In this document: positions 8,780 to 18,969 of the stretch, piece by piece | Numbering within the stretch: position 1 is the first letter of the stretch | Layout: each line of letters opens with the position of its first letter | Assembly: GCA_012960305.1 (NCBI GenBank) | Contig: DUBM01000009.1 | Span: 66,413 to 130,412, forward strand | DNA length: 64,000 nt | Source of the DNA: Gammaproteobacteria bacterium | Lineage (GTDB): Bacteria > Pseudomonadota > Gammaproteobacteria > Pseudomonadales > Pseudohongiellaceae | Direction: 5' to 3' | Made by a program: the position numbers and the translations under genes | Notes under the pieces: model-generated | What the model was told of the DNA's origin: nothing | Databases searched by the model: none | What the model saw: only the letters and a program-made list of their open reading frames with translations

Positions 8780-9967
8780 ATGACTTCTGCAAAACGCTGG
8801 TTGCTGCCCGATGGTGTCGAAGAGATTCTGCCACGGGAAGCACACAAGTTGGAATCGCTTCGCCGGAAGCTTCTTGATCTCTATGAGTCTTGGGGCTATC
8901 AATTGGTAATTACCCCACTTATTGAATACCTCGATTCGCTGCTAGTGGGCTCTTCCCATGACTTGGATTTGCATACCTTCAAGATTACTGACCAATTGAG
9001 CGGCCGTATGATGGGGATACGAGCAGACATTACTCCGCAAGCTGCCCGCATAGATGCCCACTGCTTGAATAAGGAAGGTCCGGTTAGGCTCTGTTATGCA
9101 GACAGCGTTCTACATACTAAACCAAGAGGCTTAATGACGTCTCGTGTTCCGATTCGTGTTGGCGCAGAACTTTATGGGCACTCTGGTGTTGAATGCGATA
9201 TCGAATTGATTTGCTTGATGCACCAAACTTTGGGTGCAGCAGCTATTGGCGATATCCATATCGTTCTTGGGCACGTAGGTATATTTCGAACATTAGTGAA
9301 AGAAGCGAATCTTTCTACTGATACTGAAACACTTTTATTCGAAGCAGTGCAGCGAAAAGCCTATGGTGAAATTGACGAAGTTTTGGACGCCGCTGTGCAA
9401 GAACAAGCTATTAACAATATGATAAAACAGTTGGCAAGATTGAGTGGCGGCGAAGCTACTCTGTCTGACGCAATTGGAGTTTTTGCTGCTGCTCCCGTGA
9501 CGGTCCAGTCTGAATTGGCAGAACTCGTCGCAATCGTTGCTGGAGTTAAGAAACGAATCCCTGATATCACACTTTGTTTCGATCTTTGTGAGCTTCGCGG
9601 CTATGAATATCACACTGGTATTGTGTTTGCCGCATACACTCCCGATTACGGGAGAGCAGTAGCCAAAGGTGGGCGTTATGATGACATTGGTGAAGTATTT
9701 GGGCGAGCTCGACCGGCATCGGGATTCGATAGTGATCTTAAAACACTGGCCAAACTGACCACTCGTGAATTCAATTTGAAATCAGCTATTGCCGCACCTT
9801 ATGATGATAGTGATGAGTTGTTGGCACTGTTAGAAAAATTGCGGGATGAAGGGGAAGTGGTAATTTCTAGTTTTAATCAAGAGCTAAGCGAGCAAGATCA
9901 ACGAGAACTAGATTGTGATCGAAGAATTGTTCAACGTGGCGGAATGTGGGTAGTAGAAAAATTTTAA
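8780..9967 (+). CDS. hisZ: ATP phosphoribosyltransferase regulatory subunit HisZ
   Basis: HisZ is a catalytically inactive histidyl-tRNA-synthetase-like protein that combines with the short form of HisG for the first step of histidine synthesis. The class-II synthetase fold is recognisable from WLLPDGVEEILP, GIRADITPQAARI and the C-terminal GYEYHTGIVFAAYTP and GGRYDDIGEVFGR blocks. The tRNA anticodon-binding domain of true HisRS is missing and the length (395) fits HisZ. DUF2065-hisZ-purA is a common order in Gammaproteobacteria. It implies that this organism has a short HisG elsewhere. Confidence 0.95.
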   Translation: MTSAKRWLLPDGVEEILPREAHKLESLRRKLLDLYESWGYQLVITPLIEYLDSLLVGSSHDLDLHTFKITDQLSGRMMGIRADITPQAARIDAHCLNKEGPVRLCYADSVLHTKPRGLMTSRVPIRVGAELYGHSGVECDIELICLMHQTLGAAAIGDIHIVLGHVGIFRTLVKEANLSTDTETLLFEAVQRKAYGEIDEVLDAAVQEQAINNMIKQLARLSGGEATLSDAIGVFAAAPVTVQSELAELVAIVAGVKKRIPDITLCFDLCELRGYEYHTGIVFAAYTPDYGRAVAKGGRYDDIGEVFGRARPASGFDSDLKTLAKLTTREFNLKSAIAAPYDDSDELLALLEKLRDEGEVVISSFNQELSEQDQRELDCDRRIVQRGGMWVVEKF

Positions 9968-10005
9968 TTCATCAGTGCGAGAAAATTTAAAGAAGTTCCC
10001 ATTAA

Positions 10006-11328
<1,323 letters not shown>

Positions 11329-11343
11329 TAGGCAGAAGTGGTT

Positions 11344-12246
11344 TCAAACGACAGGCCATAAACAGGCCGCACCTATAGCTCCGCTAGCATCACCAAAAGT
11401 TGGTTTGGCTAGTTTGGTTTGCATGATGTTGGTAAAAACGATGCCACTCAGTAGTTCTGGAACTTTCTCATAGAGATAATCTATATTAGACAGCCCCCCG
11501 CCTAGAACAATCATGTCGGGGTCAAGTAGATTCACTACAGTAGATAGACATTGCGCCAGCTGCAGACAATAAATGTCGAGACATCGCTGTGCGTTGGCAT
11601 CACCTCCTTTGGCATTGTTGGCGATTTGCACGGCTTCATATTCCAGGCCTTGGGAATCATGATAGGTCTGTTTAAGACCCCGTCCCGAAAGTACTGTTTC
11701 AATGCAATTAGTTCTACCGCAGTGACAGTGACGGTTACTGCCAATGGAATCTCGCACAGATGAGGGAATACAATTGTGCCCCCATTCGCCAGCGATGCTG
11801 TTTGGGCCCGTGTGCAGCTCCTTGTTAATTGCAATACCGCCACCTGTTCCTGTGCCGATGATTACACCAAATACAGTCTTAGAGTTTACACCAACACCGT
11901 AGTTAGCTTCTGATAACACGAAGCAATTCGCATCGTTCTCTATGTGCACTTCATAACCAAGCTTCGCTTCGATATCTTTTTTCAACGGTTGGCCGTTGAG
12001 GCTCACAGAATTGCTGTTCTTCATCAATTCTCCCGAAAATGACAAAGCGCCAGGTGTACCTATTCCTACTGATAATCGAGTTCCGGCTGTCCCCTGTAAA
12101 TTACCTATAAGAGCACAAAGACTGAATACAGTGTCCTTGTAATTATCCGTGGGAGTATCGACTCGAATTTTCTCGGTAACTCCGCCTTGATTATTAAGAA
12201 TGATTCCTTCTATTTTTGTTCCGCCCAGATCTACCCCAATCCTCAT
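11344..12246 (-). CDS. mak: ROK-family fructokinase (Mak-like)
   Basis: Predicted ATP-dependent fructokinase feeding fructose-6-phosphate into central metabolism. The N-terminal phosphate-binding motif MRIGVDLGGTKIEG, the IENDANCF active-site block with the catalytic aspartate, GTGTGGGIAIN and the zinc-type ROK motif CHCGRTNCIE are all present. The closing VNLLDPDMIVLGGGLSN closely resembles E. coli Mak. ATG 12246 is preferred to the track start 12258 because GAGGA lies five bases before it. Length is 300 residues (E. coli Mak 302). Substrate is inferred from similarity; glucose or another hexose cannot be excluded. No sugar transporter is adjacent. Confidence 0.88.
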   Translation of the reverse strand: MRIGVDLGGTKIEGIILNNQGGVTEKIRVDTPTDNYKDTVFSLCALIGNLQGTAGTRLSVGIGTPGALSFSGELMKNSNSVSLNGQPLKKDIEAKLGYEVHIENDANCFVLSEANYGVGVNSKTVFGVIIGTGTGGGIAINKELHTGPNSIAGEWGHNCIPSSVRDSIGSNRHCHCGRTNCIETVLSGRGLKQTYHDSQGLEYEAVQIANNAKGGDANAQRCLDIYCLQLAQCLSTVVNLLDPDMIVLGGGLSNIDYLYEKVPELLSGIVFTNIMQTKLAKPTFGDASGAIGAACLWPVV

Positions 12247-12408
12247 TGTTATCCTCAAGCTGATCTATTCTAAAATTAGTGCTATGTGTCAGTGTCACTA
12301 TGAGTGAATCTTACATTTAAGTTGCATAGTACTACAAACACTCTAAAATCTTCGGTCCGCCTGGATTGTGTGGCCAGACGAAATACGCTAATAAAGATAA
12401 AAAATACA

Positions 12409-13503
12409 ATGACTCGTGCTAGATATCAGCAAGTATCTCTTCAGGATACGCCTTACTACCACTGTATTTCACGTTGTGTAAGGCGTGCATACTTATGTGG
12501 TGATGATCCAGTTAGCGGTCAAAATTTTGATCATCGCAAACAATGGCTAGTGATTAAAATCAAACAGTTGGCTGCTCAATTCTCAGTAGATGTCTGTGCC
12601 TACGCCATTATGAAGAATCATTATCACCTTGTTCTTCATGTTGATGAGACTGCTGCCAAAGAATGGCCTGAGGAAGAAGTTATCAAGCGTTGGACTGAAC
12701 TTTTCCCGCGTAACGCAGCTTTGATCGCAACCCTTCGCAAGAATACAGCCACTAGAGCCGCACGAAAACAACTTGCTCAACACGTTAGCGTGTGGCGAGA
12801 TCGCTTAACTGACATTAGTTGGTTTATGCGCTGCTTGAATGAATCTACCGCTCGGCGAGCAAACAGGGAAGACAAATGCAGGGGACGTTTTTGGGAAGGG
12901 CGCTTCAAAAGTCAGGCATTATTAGATGAAAGAGCTTTAGTGACTTGTATGGCTTATGTGGATCTAAATCCAGTAAGAGCCGGACTTGCAGAATCTTTGG
13001 CAAATAGCGATTTCACTTCTATCCAAGAACGGTTAATTGAGCAAGCCAAAAAATCTAAGAGTCGGTCTTACAAACAACACCGACTATTAACTCGTCGTAG
13101 CTCTAAGCATCTAGTAGGACGCCAGTCTCCCCTGAAACAAGGAAAGCTGAAGTCACTTTCCGCCTTAGAGTCATTCGGTAATTCTACGTTGTCTATTACC
13201 CAACAAAGTTATTTTGATTTATTGGACCTCACCTGTAAGGCTCTGCGCTTGGATTCCATTGATCACGGCAAAGCAACGCGGGTTCTAGAAGAAAAGCAAC
13301 ACGCGCTGCCAATATTAGGAATCGGTTCCGAGGCATGGTTAAAAGGGGTAAGCTCTTTTCATAGATACTATTCTCTGGCCGCAGGTTCAGAATCTTCCCT
13401 TATTCGATTTCACAAAAGTAGAATTAAAAATGGGGTAGATCTAAAGTTTCCAAACAAATGGATTCGTGGGATGCATTCTGCGAAAACGTTGTACGGTACT
13501 TGA
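12409..13503 (+). CDS. IS200/RAYT-like Y1 transposase, solitary
   Basis: Single-strand DNA transposase of the Y1 HUH family. The HUH motif is in AIMKNHYHLVLHVDE, and the C-terminal block CMAYVDLNPVRAG carries the expected catalytic tyrosine and the signature of REP-associated tyrosine transposases. The basic N-terminus MTRARYQQVSLQDTPYYHCISR is typical. ATG 12409 is preferred to the upstream 12304 start. Length is 364 residues, longer than IS200 TnpA, with a C-terminal extension of unknown role. No terminal hairpins, target duplication or accessory TnpB gene could be seen, so this looks like a domesticated or stranded copy rather than a complete element. Confidence 0.85.
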   Translation: MTRARYQQVSLQDTPYYHCISRCVRRAYLCGDDPVSGQNFDHRKQWLVIKIKQLAAQFSVDVCAYAIMKNHYHLVLHVDETAAKEWPEEEVIKRWTELFPRNAALIATLRKNTATRAARKQLAQHVSVWRDRLTDISWFMRCLNESTARRANREDKCRGRFWEGRFKSQALLDERALVTCMAYVDLNPVRAGLAESLANSDFTSIQERLIEQAKKSKSRSYKQHRLLTRRSSKHLVGRQSPLKQGKLKSLSALESFGNSTLSITQQSYFDLLDLTCKALRLDSIDHGKATRVLEEKQHALPILGIGSEAWLKGVSSFHRYYSLAAGSESSLIRFHKSRIKNGVDLKFPNKWIRGMHSAKTLYGT

Positions 13504-14176
13504 CCAACTCATTCAGCAATAATCCCATACCTTAAGTTAGCCCATCTCCTTTCTTGTTAATACCAAGCACTTCTTAAGATCTGCTAATAGCTAATTTTAA
13601 CAACCTTTAGCAGAAACTGGTCTATTTGCTCTGCAAATTAATACTTAACTCTAAATCATATTGAATATTCGAAAGAACATTTCTGTTTTAGCGCTACTAT
13701 TATCCTTGATTTAATAAATTGGATGTCCTTTGTTTAATAACTGGATGTCCTTTGTTAGGTTCGTGAACTCTGTGAACTGTATTTGCTAAGTATCAGATAT
13801 TTGAGAACTTATTTTTCTCGTTGCAATCTAATTGAGTAAAAAGGGGCTGGTCTACCACTTTAACATGTCAAAAATTACTATAGTGAGGGACCTTTCAAAT
13901 TACTATATATTGTTTGACTTTGGTTTATTTACACTATATGTTGCGCTTCATTAAGGTTGCTAACTTATTGTTTCTTTAGGTAAGAATAAAAAAAGCGAGA
14001 AAAATAAAAGTAATCATTTTTACCTTAAAAGCCGCAGAATTTTCTGGAAATGACAGTAAGTATGGAGAAATTTAAGAAATCGGTGCATATCAGAGTAAGA
14101 AAATGCACAGAGTAACAATAAAAAGTCACGTTTCCGGAAAGGCGAAAATTTTTTACAAAAGCTGGGGTTATAAAGA
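13504..14176. other. AT-rich gene-free stretch after the transposase
   Basis: About 670 bases without a credible gene. It is strongly AT-rich and contains the tandem duplication described at 13710-13754. I looked for REP-type palindromes that might serve the upstream transposase and found none convincing. The end of the stretch may contain the promoter of the small ORF at 14177, but no clean -35/-10 pair is visible. Confidence 0.5.
13710..13754. repeat. Two-copy tandem repeat of 22-23 bases
   Basis: Two adjacent imperfect copies, tttaataaattggatgtcc followed by tttg and tttaataactggatgtcc followed by tttg, differ by one substitution and one indel. It is a short local duplication in AT-rich DNA with no evident function. 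Confidence 0.8.
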
Positions 14177-14353
14177 ATGAATAAACTCGCTAATGTTGCA
14201 GTCGAAGAACCTTTTAATGAGACAGCTCAAGAGTCATTAGTCGACGGTGATGAACTCTACGTAAAAAGACAGAAAGAAAATGAGATCAGGATGAAGCTTG
14301 CGCAATTTGCCAAAGAGCTATCCCAGATCGAAAAAAAGCGAAGCGATCACTAA
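14177..14353 (+). CDS. Small hypothetical protein, 58 residues, not in the ORF track
   Basis: ATG to TAA open frame encoding MNKLANVAVEEPFNETAQ then a charged, mostly helical tail, DGDELYVKRQKENEIRMK and LAQFAKELSQIEKKRSDH. The composition is clearly protein-like, with an acidic first half and a lysine-rich amphipathic second half, and it stands out against the AT-rich flanks. No signal peptide, cysteine or membrane helix is present. The ribosome binding site is weak (GGGG eight or so bases upstream). I do not recognise the family. Confidence 0.5.
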   Translation: MNKLANVAVEEPFNETAQESLVDGDELYVKRQKENEIRMKLAQFAKELSQIEKKRSDH

Positions 14354-14585
14354 ACAGAAAACGTTCCGTTGTACCCTTCCCGCGTTAATCAATCGATTAT
14401 TTGGCGACTTATCCGTCTCTTTCTCAATCAATCCAAAGTAAAGTCGTCTAGCGCTACTTGTTGTAGTTTATTGTTGTGCTCGTGATACTGAGACAGCAGG
14501 TGAAATTTACTAGGAGGAGAGTTACCATTGTCGGCGTTGGAGAACTCAGGTTCTTCATATCTAATCTTAGGTGTCGGGAGGAAAT

Positions 14586-14957
14586 ATGTTGATTAGAACT
14601 ATTCGATTAGTTGGCGGGTTCATTCTGTTGCTTATGCTCTTCAACAGCTGCGCATCTAACTCAGCTTATACTCCCCTCTTGAAGGCAGAGCCAGAGATTG
14701 GTTCTGCGGTGACTCGAGTACCCCGTACTTTGCGACTTTACTATGATGCACTCCCAGATGTTGAGCGCAGCGCAGTTACGCTAATAGGTCCTACAGGGGA
14801 GCATACCTTGCGTGGTCTGCATACGATGGCATCTGATGATTTGATGATGGAAATAATGGATCCACTAACTCCTGGCCAGTACACGGTTGAATGGACCACT
14901 ATAGTAGGCGACGATCCCATGGTTCATTCAGGATCTTTTAACTTTAGTGTTCCGTAA
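14586..14957 (+). CDS. CopC-like domain lipoprotein
   Basis: A short exported protein of 123 residues. The signal sequence MLIRTIRLVGGFILLLMLF ends in FNSCAS, a loose lipobox, so it is probably anchored in a membrane through cysteine. The mature part follows the CopC/YobA beta-sandwich pattern: AEPEIGSAVTRVPRTLRLYY, SAVTLIGPTGE, LTPGQYTVEWTTI and a final HSGSFNFSV. The usual N-terminal copper-binding histidine is absent, so copper carriage is doubtful. ATG 14586 with GGAGG just upstream is preferred to GTG 14571. No CopD permease or other copper gene is next to it. Confidence 0.72.
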   Translation: MLIRTIRLVGGFILLLMLFNSCASNSAYTPLLKAEPEIGSAVTRVPRTLRLYYDALPDVERSAVTLIGPTGEHTLRGLHTMASDDLMMEIMDPLTPGQYTVEWTTIVGDDPMVHSGSFNFSVP

Positions 14958-15018
14958 GAACAGTTGATTGCAAGTGAGGGCTAAAAGATCGAAAAGTAAG
15001 GCCAATGTTTATTCGTCG

Positions 15019-15798
15019 CTAGCCACGCCTGATAGTTAATCCACCATCTACTGCAAGAGCCACGCCGGTAATATAAGACGAAGCCGGCAAAGCAAGACTC
15101 AGACTTGCATGGGCTACTTCTTCAGGATCACCATAGCGTCGTAAGGCGATTCGTCGGCGTGAATAAATATCTCTTTCCTCCTCCGGAATCCAATCGGTCA
15201 TACCAGTAAGTATTGGACCCGGGCAGATTGCATTTACCGTTATACCCTCCTTGCCAAGCTCTGTTGCCAGTGATCGAGTTAATCCAATAACGCCATGCTT
15301 CGCAGCCGTGTAAGGGCTGTTCCCAGGAATGGCCCCCAAGCCTTCAGTGGACGCGATGTTGATAATTCGAGGTGATTCTGACTTTCTAAGATGGGGAAGA
15401 GCAGCCCGAATCGAAGATGATTGAGCCGTTAATAAAATACTCAAACTAGTCGCCCAACGCTCATCATAGTCTTCACTATCAATTGCAGTGCGCAGTGAGA
15501 CACCAGCATTGTTTATGAGAATATCCAATCCTTGATAATATTCTGCCGCTGCCTCGATCACTTGTTTAATCATTCCACCATTAGATACATCTAGTTCCCA
15601 CGCTGTCGCATTACAACCAGCTGCTTGAATTTGCTCTACGGTTTCATTCACCGCAGCAAGCTTTTTATCAGTAGCCGCGACCTTGGCACCCTGTTCAGCA
15701 AATAGCTTTGCTGTCGCTCGGCCCATGCCACTGCCAGCGCCAGTAATGAACACCACTTTATCTTTTACAGAACGACTGAGTTTCGATAATTTTTCCAT
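15019..15798 (-). CDS. Short-chain dehydrogenase/reductase (classical SDR)
   Basis: NAD(P)-dependent oxidoreductase of 259 residues. It has the cofactor motif TGAGSGMG, the NNAG motif, catalytic serine (INIAST) and YTAAKHG with catalytic Tyr and Lys, and the PGPILTGM block after the active site. The AATDKK segment after beta-2 suggests NAD preference, because an aspartate ends that strand. Family resemblance is to FabG-like 3-oxoacyl reductases and many alcohol or steroid dehydrogenases, so the substrate cannot be stated. It stands alone, convergent with the CopC-like gene. Confidence 0.85.
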   Translation of the reverse strand: MEKLSKLSRSVKDKVVFITGAGSGMGRATAKLFAEQGAKVAATDKKLAAVNETVEQIQAAGCNATAWELDVSNGGMIKQVIEAAAEYYQGLDILINNAGVSLRTAIDSEDYDERWATSLSILLTAQSSSIRAALPHLRKSESPRIINIASTEGLGAIPGNSPYTAAKHGVIGLTRSLATELGKEGITVNAICPGPILTGMTDWIPEEERDIYSRRRIALRRYGDPEEVAHASLSLALPASSYITGVALAVDGGLTIRRG

Positions 15799-16086
15799 TG
15801 GTTAACTTTCCAAGAATTTTAGAATGATTCTATTCTACATTTTAGTTCACTTGTTTCGGGTATCAATGTGTTTATATTGTAATCAGGCGCATTTCGCAGT
15901 TTTTCCACTTCTCCAAAATACGTTTAACTAATCAATACTCATGACGTGCTGCATTTTTAACTCAATAAAAACTTAATCCCAACACCAACTGTATATTCAG
16001 TATCCGGTTATGACGAGCAAGCCTTTTAATTTTATCATTTACCCCAATAGATGAGACAAACTAATAAAAGCCTTATGAGGTATTCC

Positions 16087-16593
16087 ATGTCTTTAACTAT
16101 GCACGAATGTTCCATCCCGGTTTTTCTTCGATATTTAAACAATCTATCCGCACTTCTTGAAAAGGGCACAAGCTATGCCAGCGAGAAGGAAATAGAGTAT
16201 TCGATACTGGTTAATGCCCGGCTTTATCCAAATATGTTGTCCTTATCCCGACAGGTGCAAATAGCATGTGATGTGACCAAGGGTGCTGCCGCCAGATTAT
16301 CAGGCGTCGAGTCTCCAAAACATGAAGATAAAGAAACGACTTTTGAAGAACTGCAGGATCGCATCGCGAAGACCAAGAGCTTTCTTGAATCTATTGACGA
16401 AGCAGACATCAATGGTACAGAAGACAAAGAGATCCTCCTGCAAGCTGGACCTAAAGAATTTAAGTTCACTGGGCGAATATTTTTAACTACGTTCGCCTTG
16501 CCAAACCTACTTTTTCACGTGAGCACGGCCTATAACATTCTGCGTCACAATGGTGTGGATATTGGCAAAATGGATTATCTTGGCGGTGCGTAG
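16087..16593 (+). CDS. DUF1993 family protein
   Basis: A 168-residue soluble protein matching the DUF1993 pattern: MSLTMHECSIPVFLRYLNNL at the N-terminus, then ARLYPNMLSLSRQVQIACD and a C-terminal LPNLLFHVSTAYNILRHNGVD IGKMDYLG region. The family is related to DinB-like four-helix bundles; its biochemical function is unknown to me. ATG 16087 is preferred because TGAGG precedes it by six bases; the track start 16051 and ATG 16075 are alternatives. It is monocistronic. Confidence 0.82.
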   Translation: MSLTMHECSIPVFLRYLNNLSALLEKGTSYASEKEIEYSILVNARLYPNMLSLSRQVQIACDVTKGAAARLSGVESPKHEDKETTFEELQDRIAKTKSFLESIDEADINGTEDKEILLQAGPKEFKFTGRIFLTTFALPNLLFHVSTAYNILRHNGVDIGKMDYLGGA

Positions 16594-16920
16594 ATTAATA
16601 AGAGATGCAGTGAGCGCGATTAGATTAAGAATTAGAGCACGATGAATTGCGCGCGGAAAGGGCAGAACTGTATAGCTCGTATGTTACCACTTAGAGTCCT
16701 CATTGCCTCATTAATACTCTTTATATTCATTAGATGGAATCTATCTGATAAAAGGAGCTCCTCGCCCTCCTGGGGCCTAGATAGCGAATATTACACAGAT
16801 GATTTACTGTAAAATCATGCAAACTATCAATGGCACAGATCAATGATTTGTGGAAGAGGCTAAGAATGGCAAATATCGTAGGCGGAGCAGGTGCCATTGT
16901 CAGTGTTTCGGTGATGGGGC
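16594..16920. other. Gene-free stretch between DUF1993 gene and BCCT transporter
   Basis: About 330 bases with no gene I would annotate. A 44-codon open frame on the plus strand (16830-16964) starts here and runs into the antisense end of the transporter gene; it has no ribosome binding site and is treated as unproven. The minus-strand track ORF at 16730 is a shadow. No clear terminator follows the transporter gene. Confidence 0.5.
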
Positions 16921-18483
16921 TTAGGGAACTCTGGTCGCAGTATCTGATCGATGGGGCCGTTTGATGGCTTCCATATGTAGCCCCTTGTTGAGTCCAAAAC
17001 ACATGAGAAACATAACGCAGGCGAAGGGTAGTGCGCTGATGATTGAGCCCGATTGCAGCGCTGGCAGTCCTCCCGCAAGTAGCAGTGCTGCGGCGACGAC
17101 GCCTTCGGTCACGGCCCAGAAAATTCGCTGCCACACAGGCGGGTCTTCATTGCCGCCGGAGGTAATAATGTCTATTACCAGTGAGCCCGAGTCCGATGAG
17201 GTGACAAAGAAAGTCATAATCAATAAGGTGGCGACCAGTGACATTAGAGTGGACCAAGGCAGCTGCTCTAGCATCATAAATAGTGCGGTTGGTGAGTCTG
17301 CCAATGCGGTATTTACTAGGCTGATGCCATTGTCGGCCAGCTCCATGGTTAGTGCCATGTTGCCGAAAAAGCTAAGCCATAAAAAGGTGAAGCCAGCGGG
17401 CACCAAGAGCACGCCAACGATGAATTCGCGAATAGTGCGGCCGCGGGAAATGCGTGCGATGAACATGCCTACAAACGGTGACCAGGAGATCCACCAGGCC
17501 CAGTAAAACAGCGTCCAGTCCCCCATCCATTCGATAGGTTCGTAAGCATAAAGGTTGAAAGTCATATCTACCATGCTCGAAAGGTAGCCGCCGATATTTT
17601 GTATCAGGGCTCCCAACAGAGTGGCAGTTGGGCCTGCGAGTAAGATGAACACTAGCATCACGATGGCAAGCAAAAGATTGAGCTCGCTGATGCGGCGGAT
17701 GCCAGCATCGAGGCCAGTAACTACAGAGATTGTCGCTATGGCAGTAATGAAGACGATGAGAAGTATTTGCACAAAGGTAGACACTTCTACGTCAAACAAC
17801 AAGCTCAACCCCGCGTTCACCTGCATTACACCAAGCCCTAATGACGTGGCCACGCCGAACATGGTGCCTAGCACTGCAAATATATCGACGGCGTGACCGA
17901 TGGGTCCGTAGATGCGATCGCCGATGAGCGGGTAAAGCGCGGATCTAATCGACAAAGGTAGGCCGTGACGGAAGGAGAAATACGCCAGTGAAAGGCCTAC
18001 CACGATGTATACCGACCAAGCCTGTAGTCCCCAGTGAAAGAAGGTAATTTCCATCGCACGACCTGCCGCGTCGGCAGTGCCGCCGATGCCAGATGGTGGC
18101 TGGGCGAAATGGGTGAGCGGTTCAGAGACGCCAAAAAACAAAAGACCGATGCCCATGCCAGCACTGAATAACATGGAAAACCAACTGACGTAACTGTATT
18201 CCGGAACGGAATCGTCGGCTCCGAGTTTGATATTGGCGAAGCGACTAAAAGCGAGGTAGACCACGAAGCCAAAAAAGAAGGCAATTGACGCCATGTAGAA
18301 CCAGCCAAAGTTAGTCACCAGCCAGCTCTGAATAGAGCTAAACGTCACCATTGCGTGATCGCTGAATCCGGCCCCGTAGACACACACCAACACGATGAGG
18401 CCGGCCGAGATAAAGAACACCGGACGACAAATACTGGTGAACAGTTTAGAGTCGGCTTTTCCTTCTGGAATGTGTTGGTCCAT
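16921..18483 (-). CDS. BCCT-family transporter (betaine/choline/carnitine type)
   Basis: Sodium- or proton-coupled uptake system for quaternary ammonium osmolytes, in the inner membrane. The 520-residue protein has about twelve hydrophobic helices. Family signatures are FSAGMGIGLLFFGVSEP, with the GMGIG unwound helix of sodium-coupled members, and the tryptophan-rich WAWWISWSPFVGMFIARIS with RGRTIREF. The substrate (glycine betaine, choline, ectoine or related) cannot be set from sequence. The gene looks distinctly richer in GC than its neighbours. It lies 15 bases after a truncated sulfotransferase and near a tRNA gene, which hints at horizontal acquisition. Confidence 0.93.
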   Translation of the reverse strand: MDQHIPEGKADSKLFTSICRPVFFISAGLIVLVCVYGAGFSDHAMVTFSSIQSWLVTNFGWFYMASIAFFFGFVVYLAFSRFANIKLGADDSVPEYSYVSWFSMLFSAGMGIGLLFFGVSEPLTHFAQPPSGIGGTADAAGRAMEITFFHWGLQAWSVYIVVGLSLAYFSFRHGLPLSIRSALYPLIGDRIYGPIGHAVDIFAVLGTMFGVATSLGLGVMQVNAGLSLLFDVEVSTFVQILLIVFITAIATISVVTGLDAGIRRISELNLLLAIVMLVFILLAGPTATLLGALIQNIGGYLSSMVDMTFNLYAYEPIEWMGDWTLFYWAWWISWSPFVGMFIARISRGRTIREFIVGVLLVPAGFTFLWLSFFGNMALTMELADNGISLVNTALADSPTALFMMLEQLPWSTLMSLVATLLIMTFFVTSSDSGSLVIDIITSGGNEDPPVWQRIFWAVTEGVVAAALLLAGGLPALQSGSIISALPFACVMFLMCFGLNKGLHMEAIKRPHRSDTATRVP

Positions 18484-18498
18484 GTGTGCTGCTTCCTA

Positions 18499-18806
18499 TT
18501 AGTGTTCGAGTCGCGGCGCTTGTCTAAACGCTTCATCGCTCTGCGATAGTGCAACCAGTTCGGAGCCCAGTGATTGTTTAAGTGGTTCTAGAAAGGAGCT
18601 GTATTTTTGCCACTGTCCTACGCCTGAGTTGTTCACTGGTCTGCGTACTTGTTCAGACCTAGGTGTTCTTACGCTGCGTTCGGTCTTGTGAAAATTCAGA
18701 CAGGTTAGCTCAAACGGTAGACCGCAGAACTTCAGCAAGCGGCGAACCTCACTCTCTAAGTCCGCGATCACGTCCTCATTCATCACCTGTAGCACACTAT
18801 ATCGCA
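18499..18806 (-). pseudogene. C-terminal remnant of a sulfotransferase
   Basis: The minus frame contains NEDVIADLESEVRRLLKFCG, then LPFELTCLNFHKTERSVRT and RRPVNNSGVGQWQKY, the characteristic C-terminal end of bacterial TPR/sulfotransferase-domain proteins (3'-PAPS-dependent). Only about 100 residues remain, with no P-loop-like PSB motif or start. The track ORF upstream of about 18806 is just tRNA sequence read as protein. The homology therefore stops about 30 bases from the 3' end of tRNA-Leu. The stop codon is intact and lies 15 bases before the BCCT start, suggesting the two once formed an operon. Confidence 0.75.
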
Positions 18807-18832
18807 TATTTTTTGGGAGCTTAAAGAATAGT

Positions 18833-18919
18833 TGGTGCCCAGAAGAGGACTTGAACCTCCACGACCTTTCGATCACTAGCACCTGAAGCTAGCGTGTCTA
18901 CCAATTTCACCACCTGGGC
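18833..18919 (-). tRNA. tRNA-Leu (anticodon CAG)
   Basis: On the minus strand an 87-base class-II tRNA begins GCCCAGGTGGTGAAATTGG and ends with an encoded CCA. Anticodon loop CTTCAGG places CAG at 18885-18883, the long variable arm is TGATCGAAAGGTCGTG-like, and GGTTCAAGTCC forms the T arm. It closely resembles E. coli tRNA-Leu(CAG). It is divergent from rnr, a frequent arrangement in this class. No terminator follows it. Confidence 0.97.
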
Positions 18920-18969
18920 ATATCGAGGCAATTTCTAGCTAGAATGTCCGCACAAATCACCGGAGCGAA

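Noticed and set aside
16730-17134. 134-residue minus-strand ORF
   Set aside because: Overlaps the BCCT C-terminus in another frame, with arginine-rich low-quality sequence; a shadow.
18833-18919. Second att copy of the tRNA-Leu 3' end
   Set aside because: I looked for TGGTGCCCAGAAGAGGACTT in the 16.6-18.8 kb stretch and did not see another copy; an island boundary is therefore not proven.
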